DNA from: an uncultured Pseudomonadota bacterium
Lineage (GTDB): Bacteria > Myxococcota_A > Polyangia > Nannocystales > Nannocystaceae
DNA: 64,000 bases
Direction of reading: 5' to 3'
NCBI GenBank assembly: GCA_913061055.1
Contig: CAJXVA010000003.1
Location: 1 to 64,000 of the forward strand
Shown here piece after piece: positions 10,082 through 19,686 of the stretch. A program made the position numbers and the translations under genes. The notes below the pieces were generated by a model, which saw nothing but the letters and a program-made list of their open reading frames with translations, was not told the DNA's origin and did no database searches. Within the stretch, counting starts at the first letter, position 1. The number at the start of each line of letters is the position of its first letter.

Positions 10082-10675
10082 ATGCGGTACGCGCACGCCA
10101 TCATCGACGTCGCAGCAGCCCTGCTCCTGTCTTCCGGCTGCGGTGCGGACAGTGAAGGCACGACGGCCGCCGGAAGCTCGAGCGGCGCGGCTGAGACGGG
10201 AGCCCAAACTTCAACGACCTCGACGACGGGAACCTCGTCCAGCACGTCGGAGGTCGCGGGTACGTCATCCGAGTCGGGGTCCACGGGAACCCTTCCGGAT
10301 GTGCCTGTACCCTCTGGGCCGAACGGCGTGGTTTGCGGCGCTCTGACGTGTGCGCCGGAAGACGCCTGCAACATCTGCAATGCGGATGGCTCCACCTCGT
10401 GCGTTCCTCCGACAGGCGGCGTCGTCTGCCTCGATGGCTGGACGATGCAATGCGATGGGCCGGAGGACTGCGAAGCCGCGCAGCACTGCGTGTTCAACGT
10501 AACCCAGCTCGGCAACCTGGTGTCATGCGCGGACGAAGACTCGTTCGTCGTCTGCGACGCCACACCACAGATCGTCTGCCACGACGACGAGGACTGCCCC
10601 TCGGACTGCCAATACTGTGTCGCGCCGGAAGACGCTGCAAACTCGCCGGTCTCGTTCTGCCGCGTTGTTCCCTGA
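10082..10675 (+). CDS. Putative Cys-rich lipoprotein
   Basis: AAALLLSSGC lipobox, Thr/Ser linker, Cys-rich C-terminus. Confidence 0.7.
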   Translation: MRYAHAIIDVAAALLLSSGCGADSEGTTAAGSSSGAAETGAQTSTTSTTGTSSSTSEVAGTSSESGSTGTLPDVPVPSGPNGVVCGALTCAPEDACNICNADGSTSCVPPTGGVVCLDGWTMQCDGPEDCEAAQHCVFNVTQLGNLVSCADEDSFVVCDATPQIVCHDDEDCPSDCQYCVAPEDAANSPVSFCRVVP

Positions 10676-11140
10676 GAAGGGGATCCCGCCAAACTGAGCG
10701 ATTCAGCTCCCGAGCAACCGCCCTCGGCAGGACCACATCGACAGAAAGCTCAGCGGAGTCGGTGGGCGTGTGCCTCGAGTTCGCACCATGAAACCCACGA
10801 CCCGTTTGCCAAACTCGACGCGACCGAGCAGCTGGCCGACGCTCACAAGGCGGTGAAGAGGCCACGAGGGCCGGGGTTCGAGGCACGGACGAAGTCACGT
10901 CCCTCCGGTGGCGCTGGACGTTCTTCGGTCCTGAGCGACGAGAACGAGCCAGCTCCTCTCAAGTCCCCGATCTACCCAGGGAACGAACCAAGCCGGGCTA
11001 CGAAGAGATCCTGCAGGTGTTCCGCAAGGCCGGTTCCATGACCGCGCAAACGGAATGCGACACCATGGATCGCAGACGCAGGTGGGCCTCACTCGTACGT
11101 TGTGCGGTGACACCGGCGAAAGCTGGCCGGAGTAGGACAT

Positions 11141-12178
11141 GTGTTCGCCCGCAACTTAGGGTGGACTACGTTCCGCGCTCGAAGTTTCTCGTTCTACCTC
11201 GGCGTCGCTCGGTTCGACCTGGGCGGTGTCATTCCAACAAGAACCCGCGACACGGGCAATCCCGCAACCGCGTGGGCCCTGCGCGGCCATCTGATCGCTC
11301 AGCTCGGGCTGTGGAGCGTGACCCCGTTCTTGTTGGCCGGGACCGGACTCCTCGGCGTCGATAGCGATGTGCCTCCGGCGTCCCTCGGCTCGGAGCAGGA
11401 CGTCGCCATTCACTTCGGCGGCGGCGTGAAGGCCTTCATCAACGATCGCATCATGCTGCGGCTGGACGTTCGAAACGTGGTCAGCAACCGCATCGGCGTG
11501 GGCGAGGGCCTCGCGTCCAGCCCCGAGATCCTGCTCGGGCTCACGGTCACGCTCGGTCGCAAGAAGAAGAAACGGCCCCGTCCCACGACCGGCGATCGGG
11601 ACGGCGACCACATCATCGACCGCGACGACTACTGCCCCGACGTCTACGGACCGGCTCCGCGGGGGTGCCCGACGGTCTGCATCGACGACAACGACGGTGA
11701 TGGTCTGGAGAACCCGATCGATAGCTGCCCCAACGACCCTGAGACCCGCAACGGGTTCGAGGACGCCGACGGCTGCCCCGACGAGGTGCCGCCGGAGTTC
11801 GACGATCTCGCCGGCATCATGGAAGGCATCAACTTCGAAACCGACAGGGCGAGCATCAAGTCCTCGTCCAAACCGAGGATCGACAACGCCGTTGAAGTCA
11901 TGAAGCGCTACCCCGACATCCGGGTGAGGATCACAGGCCACACGGACTCGCAGGGCGGATACCCCCACAACGTCGATCTGTCCAAGCGCCGTGCAGAGGC
12001 GGTGCGCAAGTCCATGGTGGACAGCGGCATCAAACCGGGCCGCATCGAAACCCGTGGCGTCGGACCCGACGAACCCGTCGATACCAACGAGACCGCACAG
12101 GGCCGAGCAAACAACCGGCGAATCGAGTTCACGATCCTGGGACAAGACGGCCCGGTGAAGACCAAGAAGTCGCCCTAA
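11141..12178 (+). CDS. OmpA family protein, apparently lacking its 5' end
   Basis: Beta-barrel-like N-part, TSP3-like DRDGDHIIDRDDYCPD repeats, OmpA C-terminus (INFETDRASIKSSSKPRIDNAVEVMKRYPDIRVRITGHTDSQGG...NNRRIEFTI); no signal peptide, in-frame stop at 11108. Confidence 0.8.
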   Translation: MFARNLGWTTFRARSFSFYLGVARFDLGGVIPTRTRDTGNPATAWALRGHLIAQLGLWSVTPFLLAGTGLLGVDSDVPPASLGSEQDVAIHFGGGVKAFINDRIMLRLDVRNVVSNRIGVGEGLASSPEILLGLTVTLGRKKKKRPRPTTGDRDGDHIIDRDDYCPDVYGPAPRGCPTVCIDDNDGDGLENPIDSCPNDPETRNGFEDADGCPDEVPPEFDDLAGIMEGINFETDRASIKSSSKPRIDNAVEVMKRYPDIRVRITGHTDSQGGYPHNVDLSKRRAEAVRKSMVDSGIKPGRIETRGVGPDEPVDTNETAQGRANNRRIEFTILGQDGPVKTKKSP

Positions 12179-12363
12179 ATCGCCCACTCTTGCACCCGCA
12201 CGCCGGACGCGGGCTCACCGGGCACGGTCCCGTGGGATCGCGAGGCGTCGATGCAGGCGGCGGGACTCGACCGGCGACTTCACGGTCGTCGGGTCTCAGC
12301 TCCAGCGAATCGGTCCGCGCCTCCGCTTGCGGCTCGCCGCCGGCAAGCGCGACCGCGCTGGCC

Positions 12364-12558
12364 TCACGCGCCCGGTGCGAACGCACCAACAATGATGGAG
12401 TCGCCCCCCGGCGTCTGCACGAGGTCGCCGTGGTCACACGACTCGCCTTGCGCCGAGCACTCTCCCGATTGCAGGTCGTCGTCGACAGGGCAAGTGCTGG
12501 GGAACGGCGGGGTCCCCGTTTCGGGATCCTGCGATGACGCTCGTTGTCTGAGCTTCAT
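12364..12558 (-). pseudogene. Possible remnant of a Cys-rich lipoprotein gene
   Basis: STCPVDDDLQSGECSAQGESCDHGD resembles Cys-rich modules of myxobacterial lipoproteins; no signal peptide. Confidence 0.3.
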
Positions 12559-12638
12559 CCCGGTGCCGCGTTCTTCGTCACCTTCCGCCGCCGCCGTTCC
12601 TCGTCTAGGACTGGCGAATCCGAGCGGGAGAGGAGACC

Positions 12639-15600
12639 ATGAGGGCATCGATGAGTTCCTCGTCGCACCGGTCTGCGGGGGAATCTGCTCAACTCGAGAC
12701 GGCGGTGGTTTCCAGCCGCGAGACTGGCGGGACAGACGACGCGATCCTCGAGACGCTGGCAGAGTTCTCCCCACCGCCGGAACTCGACCGCTACGTGGTC
12801 GTGGAGATCATCGGGCGAGGAGGACTGGGACTGGTCTACGCCGCGAGAGACCCCGTACCCGAGCGCCTTGTAGCGATCAAGCTGATTCGCTCTCGAAACA
12901 AGCGCGACCGAAGCAAGGCGACAGCCCGTTTCCTACGAGAGGCACAGGCGCTCGCAAAGCTCTCCGACCCGAACGTCGTGAGCGTCTACGACGTGGGTAC
13001 CTATGACGACGACGGCCCCTCCGCGTTTGTGGTCATGGAGCTCATCGCGGGCGAGACCCTGTCGGCATGGCTCGAGCAGGAGCGGGACGTCACAGAAATC
13101 GTTCACACATTCGCGCTCGCCGGTCGGGGCCTCGCTGCCGCGCATGCGCACGGGTTGGTCCACCGCGACTTCAAGCCGGACAACGTGATGGTGTGTGATG
13201 ACGGCGCGGTCAAGGTTCTCGACTTTGGCTTGGCTCTGATCGACGGGCAGGGAGAGAGCAGCGCGGGGCTATCGGTGGATCCCGCGACCGATTCAGTGCC
13301 GCTGTCTCCGCCGCGGTTGACCGAAACGGGGCTGGTCATGGGAACGGCACGCTACATGGCGCCCGAGCAGCACGCAGGCAGCGGGGTCGGGCCTGCCGTC
13401 GACCAGTTTTCGTTCTGCCTGGCCCTTCTTCGGGCGCTGCGAGGCGGGACGGATATCTACGACGCCGTGAGCCTGAGAGAGTTGGCGGTCCACAAGTCCG
13501 AGGAACGGGTCCTCGACCGCCCCGAAGGCGATCGAACGCCGCGCCATATCGAGAAGATCCTCCGCCGTGGCCTCTCCCCACAGCCTGGCGATCGTTGGGC
13601 CTCGATGGATGCGTTGCTCGGCGCCCTCACCCACCGCGTCCGCAGACGCTGGATCTTGCCCGTCGCAGCGGGGATCTGCCTCACCGGCATGGCCGCGTGG
13701 GCGGCCTCCCAACCGACGACACACGGCTGCGAAGACGGGGCGGACCGGCTGGAGCGCGCGTGGACCAGAGCTCACCTCGACGAGGTCAAGGTCCGGCTCG
13801 AGCAAGCGGATCCGAAGCTTGCACCGGCGGCTTGGACAGCGCTGCAGACATGGTCGGCCGCAGAGGTCGACGGATGGTCCGATGCATATCGGAGCACGTG
13901 CGCCAAACTCGACTCTGGTGTGCCCGAGGCAGCCGCGTTCGATCAGCGCATGCAGTGTCTGCGAGTCATGGCGGCATCGCGGGAGGGCCTCTTGGAGGTG
14001 CTTGCGGAACCGACCGAAAGGCTCGTAGGACGCCTCCCCGATCAGCTCGACGCGATGCGGCCGATCGCCGAGTGCGGGGAGGACGGAAGACTCGCGCGTG
14101 CGATGATCTTGCCCACACGCGCCCAGGACCGAGAGCGCGTCATCCAGCTGCGCGAGCGTCTTCAGCGCGCCAGAACCCTCTCGGAGTCAGCCCGGCTCGA
14201 TGAGGCTCGCGAGGTCGTCACCGCGGCCGTCCTCGAAGCCAGGGAAATCGGTTTCGAGCCCGTCGTGGCCGAGACGGCGGTTGCGCTCGGCCTTCTCGAG
14301 CTCGACGCCGGATCGTTCGAGGCCGCGGTCGTGGCGTTTGCAGAAGCCGCCGCCGCCGGAGAGTCGTCGCGGCAGGACTTCGCCGCCACGGAGGCGGCAG
14401 CGGGCGCGACCTTCGTACTCGCGACCCGCCTGGGACGCCCGGAGGAGGCACGGCGTTGGCTCGCACGGGCCAGATCCTCTCTCGAGCGGGCGGGACGGCC
14501 CGCAGAGCTAGAGCTCCGGGTGGTTCTCGGGGAGACAGCGCTGCGGTATGGCGCGGAGGACTACGCCGGCGTCGCCGAGCTGCTTGCCGACTTTCTTCTC
14601 CGCTTCGAGGCTCACAGCGCGAAGGATCGGCTGCAGGTCACGGTGCTACTCGGCAACCTCGCAACCGCACAACAGATGCTCGGCGACTATCCAGCCGCGC
14701 TCGCGAGGCTTGAGGAAGCGCTCGCGTTGCGTATCGAGCTCCTCGGTGCTGACCACCCCAAGATCGCCCCGCTTCGCTTCAACCTCGCCAACACCTACTC
14801 CAAGGCGGGGCGCTACCGCGAGGCGATCGAGGAGTATGAGCTCGCGATCGACAGCGTCGAGGCGCGGCTGGGGGCCGACCACTTCGAGGTCGCAAACTTC
14901 TACACCGGACGCGGTGTCGCCCTGAAGAAGCAAGGTCGTTACGACGAAGCGCGAAAAGACTACGAGCACGCACTCGACGTGATGCGAAAGAGCGTGGGTA
15001 CAGACGCCCCCCAGGTCGCGATGCTGCTCGCCAACTTGGGCAACCTCGCCAAGCGGACCGGGGATCCCGACGAGGCGCTCGAGCTTCATCAGCAGGCTCT
15101 CGCGATCCGGGAGAAGCGTCTGGGTGGCGAGCACTCCGACATCGCCTCCTCGCTGGACGACATCGGGTCGCTGTTGCGGGCGCAGGGACGGGTCGACGAC
15201 GGCCTCGGTCGGCACCAAAGGGCGCTGACGATTCGGACGAAGGTCCTGGGCGAGGACCATCCCTCGCTCGCGCTGTCGCACGTCCTGATCGGCAACAGCC
15301 ACCTCGACGCCGGACGTCTCGACGAGGCGGAGCGGTGGTATCGGACCGGTCAGAGGCTGCGTGCCAAGGTTGGCGACCACGAAAACGGTGCCGGCTTGCT
15401 GTTCTTCGGAGAGGGCCGGGTTGCGCTTGCTCGGGGGGAGACGACCGCTGCGATGGAGTCCCTCGGTCGAAGCCTCGAGTTCCTCACCAAGAGCGGGGCA
15501 GCAGCAGAGCTGCTCGGCGAGGTTCGCTTCGCGCTTGCACGTGCTCGCTGGAGCGCCGGGGACAAAGCCCTCGCCCGGGACGCGGTCGCACAGGCTCGCG

Positions 15601-15677
15601 TCGAGTTGCGGACCGGCGGCGCAGCGACCCAAAACCGTCTCGCTGAGCTCGAAGCCTGGACGCTCACGCTTCGCTGA
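12639..15677 (+). CDS. Ser/Thr protein kinase with TM and C-terminal TPR region
   Basis: IGRGGLGLVYAARD, VHRDFKPDNVMV, DFGLAL; TM RRWILPVAAGICLTGMAAWAAS; TPR-like repeats. Confidence 0.92.
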   Translation: MRASMSSSSHRSAGESAQLETAVVSSRETGGTDDAILETLAEFSPPPELDRYVVVEIIGRGGLGLVYAARDPVPERLVAIKLIRSRNKRDRSKATARFLREAQALAKLSDPNVVSVYDVGTYDDDGPSAFVVMELIAGETLSAWLEQERDVTEIVHTFALAGRGLAAAHAHGLVHRDFKPDNVMVCDDGAVKVLDFGLALIDGQGESSAGLSVDPATDSVPLSPPRLTETGLVMGTARYMAPEQHAGSGVGPAVDQFSFCLALLRALRGGTDIYDAVSLRELAVHKSEERVLDRPEGDRTPRHIEKILRRGLSPQPGDRWASMDALLGALTHRVRRRWILPVAAGICLTGMAAWAASQPTTHGCEDGADRLERAWTRAHLDEVKVRLEQADPKLAPAAWTALQTWSAAEVDGWSDAYRSTCAKLDSGVPEAAAFDQRMQCLRVMAASREGLLEVLAEPTERLVGRLPDQLDAMRPIAECGEDGRLARAMILPTRAQDRERVIQLRERLQRARTLSESARLDEAREVVTAAVLEAREIGFEPVVAETAVALGLLELDAGSFEAAVVAFAEAAAAGESSRQDFAATEAAAGATFVLATRLGRPEEARRWLARARSSLERAGRPAELELRVVLGETALRYGAEDYAGVAELLADFLLRFEAHSAKDRLQVTVLLGNLATAQQMLGDYPAALARLEEALALRIELLGADHPKIAPLRFNLANTYSKAGRYREAIEEYELAIDSVEARLGADHFEVANFYTGRGVALKKQGRYDEARKDYEHALDVMRKSVGTDAPQVAMLLANLGNLAKRTGDPDEALELHQQALAIREKRLGGEHSDIASSLDDIGSLLRAQGRVDDGLGRHQRALTIRTKVLGEDHPSLALSHVLIGNSHLDAGRLDEAERWYRTGQRLRAKVGDHENGAGLLFFGEGRVALARGETTAAMESLGRSLEFLTKSGAAAELLGEVRFALARARWSAGDKALARDAVAQARVELRTGGAATQNRLAELEAWTLTLR

Positions 15678-15810
15678 TCCTGCTCAACGGCACGGGGAGC
15701 ATCAGCGCCGCGACCCTCGTCGCGCCCGACCGCTCGGTATCGCCCTCGTGACACCTCGCTGGCATCGGGACCAGTTGACAGCGTATTCAGAGTTACACAT
15801 CCTGCACCAT

Positions 15811-17235
15811 ATGATGCGGCTTCGACTTGCCCTCGTCCTGCCCCTACTCGCCCCGATGGCTTGCACGGACGACGCTGGAGGCAACGACGCAAGCGGTGAC
15901 ACGACCGGGACCTCTGGGACCTCTGGGACCTCTGGGACCTCCGAGGCGCAGAGCGGGACCACCGGCTCCACCGACGACGGCGACACCACCGGCGACACCG
16001 ACGACGGCGACACCACCGGCGACACCGACGGTGACGACACCACCGGCTCCACCGAGTCCACCGGCACCACGCCCGATCCGTTCTGTGGAGACGGATCCCT
16101 CGACGAGGGGGAAGCGTGCGACGACGGGGACGCCAACGCCGACGATGCATCTTGCACGAGCGAGTGCGTGATGGCGACTTGCGGCGACGGGCTCATCTAC
16201 ACCGGCGTCGAGAGCTGTGACGACTCGGGTGCGTCCGCGGAGTGCGACGACGATTGCACCCTGGTCGAGTGCGGCGACGGTGTGGTCAACGAAACCGCAG
16301 GCGAGCTCTGCGACACCGACACCGAAGTGACCTGCGCCGACGAGGGCTTCGACGGCGGCGAGCTGTCCTGTAGCTCCGACACCTGCCAGCCAGACACCAG
16401 CCTGTGCTTCTCCAGCATCGACGTCACGTTCACCGTGTGCGGCAATGCTGGCAACCTCGGCCCCTCGCAAGCCGACTGCGATGCGGAGTACGTCGGCACC
16501 GACCTCGATGGCGATGTCGTCCTCGATGCCGGCATTCAAGAGTGGACCGCGCCCTACACCGCGACCTACACCATCGAGGCTTGGGGCGCGCAGGCAGGCG
16601 ATCACAACAATGGCGTTGGCGGCAGAGGAGCCCGGGTACGGGGGGACTTCGCGCTCACGCAAGGAGACGTATTGCGACTCCTGGTCGGGCAGAGCGGCAG
16701 CGACGGAGAACTCTATGACGTTGGTGGTGGCGGGGGGACGTTCGTCGTCCTCGAGGACGGGACCCCGTTGATCGTCGCCGGTGGTGGTGGGGGCGTGGGA
16801 AACTGTGGAGGCACGGACCTGCCCACCCAAGACGGCAGCGCGGCCGAGGGTGACGGGAGCGGCGGCCAGGGCGGCAACGACGGCGGTTGGTGTGGCTGCG
16901 GCGGAGACGGGAGCCCAGGTGGCGGCTTCGAGACCAACGGAATGCCCAGCGGCGGTGCCTCGTTCCTCAACGGTGGTGCCGGAGACGATACCGAGCGGGC
17001 GGGTCAGTGCGTCGACTCGGGCATCGGGGGCTTTGGCGGCGGCGGTAACGGAGGCAACGGCGGCGGTGGTGGTGGTGGGTATGCCGGTGGCGACGGCGGC
17101 GGATCGAACGGCGGTGGAGGGGCGAGCGGCGCGGCCGGCAAAGGCGGCGAGTCCTACAACGTCGGTACGAACCCCGAGGCCGAGGACGGCGCAAACGCTG
17201 GCGAGGGCGCCGTACGCATCCTGCTGGCGCCCTAG
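15811..17235 (+). CDS. Lipoprotein with DUF4215-like Cys-rich repeats and C-terminal Gly-rich (ALK/LTK-like) domain
   Basis: CGDGSLDEGEACDDGDANADDASCTSECV...; WTAPYTATYTIEAWGAQAGDHNNGVGGRGARVRGDFALTQGDVLRLLVGQ...GGGGGGG. Confidence 0.8.
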   Translation: MMRLRLALVLPLLAPMACTDDAGGNDASGDTTGTSGTSGTSGTSEAQSGTTGSTDDGDTTGDTDDGDTTGDTDGDDTTGSTESTGTTPDPFCGDGSLDEGEACDDGDANADDASCTSECVMATCGDGLIYTGVESCDDSGASAECDDDCTLVECGDGVVNETAGELCDTDTEVTCADEGFDGGELSCSSDTCQPDTSLCFSSIDVTFTVCGNAGNLGPSQADCDAEYVGTDLDGDVVLDAGIQEWTAPYTATYTIEAWGAQAGDHNNGVGGRGARVRGDFALTQGDVLRLLVGQSGSDGELYDVGGGGGTFVVLEDGTPLIVAGGGGGVGNCGGTDLPTQDGSAAEGDGSGGQGGNDGGWCGCGGDGSPGGGFETNGMPSGGASFLNGGAGDDTERAGQCVDSGIGGFGGGGNGGNGGGGGGGYAGGDGGGSNGGGGASGAAGKGGESYNVGTNPEAEDGANAGEGAVRILLAP

Positions 17236-17365
17236 TGGATCGGTGGGGAACGCGAGCGCCGGGTCGTAGCTGTAAGAGCCGGGCCCTGCCCCGCGTCCCC
17301 TGCCAAAACGCCAACAAAGCGCTCTTCGTCGTGATCGTTCCGACGGGGCGCGGCACTCACAGAGC

Positions 17366-17923
17366 ATGAACCCGAGTGCCGTCTCGACTTCCGCTCGTTG
17401 GTTGACCCTGGCCGCGTTGACGTTGCTGTCGGCGTGCGAGCCCGGAAGTTCGGGAACGAGCGTGGAAGGGCCCACGTTCACCCTGGATGCCCAGACGCCC
17501 GTTGCGGCGTTCGAGGTCACTCTGTGCATGGAGGGGCCCGAGGTCAAGAACACACAGCCAAAGGCCACGATCTACGCAAGTTGGGTTGCTCCGTCCGGTG
17601 CGGCGGTCATCGTGACCGCCGAGAACCTGGATGCAGTCGCTGACCCTGACGACGACGACAACCCGTACTTCGATGAGGAAGACGAGCCCGGCCCCGAAGG
17701 CAGCCTGAGCGTCGAGGTCGATACCGACGACGGGCCTTGGGAAGGGCGAAGTGGTCAGCGGTGTCAGCGAGCGCAGGTCATTCAGTTCGACGCACCCGAC
17801 CTGGCCCAAGGCGAGTCGGTCGAGCTCACTTGGTCGGCCAGGTTCGGCGGCAACTTCTACAGCGGAGCCTACGGTGACCCGCTGGAGGACGAGCACTGGA
17901 TCGTCAACATCCAGCGCCTGTAG
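17366..17923 (+). CDS. Putative lipoprotein
   Basis: LTLAALTLLSAC lipobox. Confidence 0.65.
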   Translation: MNPSAVSTSARWLTLAALTLLSACEPGSSGTSVEGPTFTLDAQTPVAAFEVTLCMEGPEVKNTQPKATIYASWVAPSGAAVIVTAENLDAVADPDDDDNPYFDEEDEPGPEGSLSVEVDTDDGPWEGRSGQRCQRAQVIQFDAPDLAQGESVELTWSARFGGNFYSGAYGDPLEDEHWIVNIQRL

Positions 17924-18119
17924 TCGGGCTCAGTCGCAGACCACGGGCACGTCTTCGAGGAGTACCGGCCCGAGCAAGGCGGTCACTCCGCCGAGCTCGA
18001 TCGAGCCGTACACCGTGAAGCGGTTGTCGGCTTGGCCGACCCTCTCCTTGGGCGTGGGCACCAATCTTTCGCGAAGCCCCGGATCCGACCTCGCCATCGA
18101 AGCGCGGCGTCTTCACGCA

Positions 18120-18491
18120 GGCCTGGGCGCCACGGGGTTCGTGCACGGGCGCCGGGACGTGCAGAAGATCAATTTTCTGTACCACTCAGAGGCCGGCTAC
18201 ATGTTCGTGGAGGGTCCGGTTCACGGCCACTGGTTTCGATGTGGAACCGGGGTCGGAGCCGGGACCCCGCAGTTGCACGTCCGCTACGGCGTTGCGCTGC
18301 ACGCCGGGCGCGGCCAAGGGGGCAACGTCGGACTGAGCCATGGCGCGGTGGTGGACATCGTCGGAGGATTGGTCGCGTTCGAGGTCGGGCAGCAACGGAT
18401 GAGGGGGGAGCCTCCGGGGCTCTACGCGCTGGCGACGACGAACCTGATCGCCGTCGCGTACCTCATCCGAACAACCGCCCGCCGACGGTAG
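18120..18491 (+). pseudogene. Possible outer-membrane-like gene remnant
   Basis: High-GC3 open frame ending LHVRYGVALHAGRGQGGNVGLSHGAVVDIVGGLVAFEVGQQ...ALATTNLIAVAYLIRTTARRR; no plausible start. Confidence 0.25.
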
Positions 18492-18513
18492 CCGTCCGCG
18501 TCCGGAGCTGGCC

Positions 18514-19590
18514 TCAGTTTCCGATACAGCCGGAGGGTCGCGGCGCGCACATGCCCTCGACACACATGCCCGAGCTGCACTCCGCGTTGCCGTCGCACAA
18601 TTCCCCATCGTCGACGGGAGCGGCGCACGTACCACCCGCGCAGAAGCCGATCTCGCACGGGGTGCCGGCCGAGCACGCCTCGCCGAGTCCGGCGGTCGAC
18701 GTACACACACCTCCGACGCAGGCCGTGAGGTATGGGCACCGCTGCGTGGCGCCGCAAGCATCGCCGAGGGTGACGAACGTGGGCCCCTCGCAGATGCCGT
18801 CGGCGCAGCCGGACCCGGCCATGCAGCGGTCGTCGGGGGTGCAGCGACCACCGTTGGCAACACGAGCGCGGCATACACCCGCATCGCAGAACCCCTCCGG
18901 ACCACAGGTCGTCTCCTCCGCGGTGCAGTCTTCCCCAGGCTCGAGCACCGTCTCGCACGTCCCGCAAAAGTCGAGGCCGATCGTGCACGCCGCCGAGGGC
19001 TCGCAGACGTAGTACTCGACGTCGAGGCCACAGCCCTCTCCTGCCCCTTGCGTACCCGACCACAACCCGCGGCAGGGCCCTGTCAGCTCGAAGATCTGCT
19101 CTTCACAAGCGACGGCGGCCAGATGCTCTTCGCACGCCAGCAACCCCTCGGGGCTCAGCGTCAGCAAGCCCGACGCTTCGAGTGCCACATACTGCGGCTC
19201 GAAGGTCGTGTTGCAAGACTCCAGAAACGGTTCGCGACACAGCTCCGCGGACGCGACATCCATCCGCCCGCAGCGGAGGTAGAAGTCGCAGAAGCTGTCG
19301 ACGATCGACTCGCAGTAGTCGGATGCCTGCGGGGGATCGGGGTCGGGCGAGGGAAGGTCGGGCAGGTCCCAGCCCGTCAACTCGCTCGATCCGTCTGCAC
19401 CTGACGAACTGGTCGATGCGGAGGACACCGAAGAGGACACCGTCGAAGATGTGACCGCCACCGCCGTGCCGGTGGAGGTTCCGCCCCCGGTGCTCGTCGA
19501 GTCGACCGTCTGCGATTCGGAGGGCCCGCAAGCGCTGCTCACGAGGAGAAGGATTGCGATCGCCTCACGCACGTCCGCGCAAGTTATCAC
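18514..19590 (-). CDS. Cys-rich lipoprotein (Dickkopf-like cysteine spacing)
   Basis: IAILLLVSSAC lipobox; repeated CxxGxC motifs in C-terminal half. Confidence 0.7.
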   Translation of the reverse strand: MITCADVREAIAILLLVSSACGPSESQTVDSTSTGGGTSTGTAVAVTSSTVSSSVSSASTSSSGADGSSELTGWDLPDLPSPDPDPPQASDYCESIVDSFCDFYLRCGRMDVASAELCREPFLESCNTTFEPQYVALEASGLLTLSPEGLLACEEHLAAVACEEQIFELTGPCRGLWSGTQGAGEGCGLDVEYYVCEPSAACTIGLDFCGTCETVLEPGEDCTAEETTCGPEGFCDAGVCRARVANGGRCTPDDRCMAGSGCADGICEGPTFVTLGDACGATQRCPYLTACVGGVCTSTAGLGEACSAGTPCEIGFCAGGTCAAPVDDGELCDGNAECSSGMCVEGMCAPRPSGCIGN

Positions 19591-19686
19591 GACCGGTGCA
19601 TGCCGCTCCGGGACTCGAGGGCCTCTCAGCGGCTCGAGTTGAGGAATCGATTGTGTTCGCCGAACCGGACTCCCTACACTCTGTGT

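Noticed and set aside
15844-17568. 574-aa minus-strand ORF
   Set aside because: Shadow ORF opposite the DUF4215/Gly-rich lipoprotein; Ala/Val/Arg-rich, no motif.
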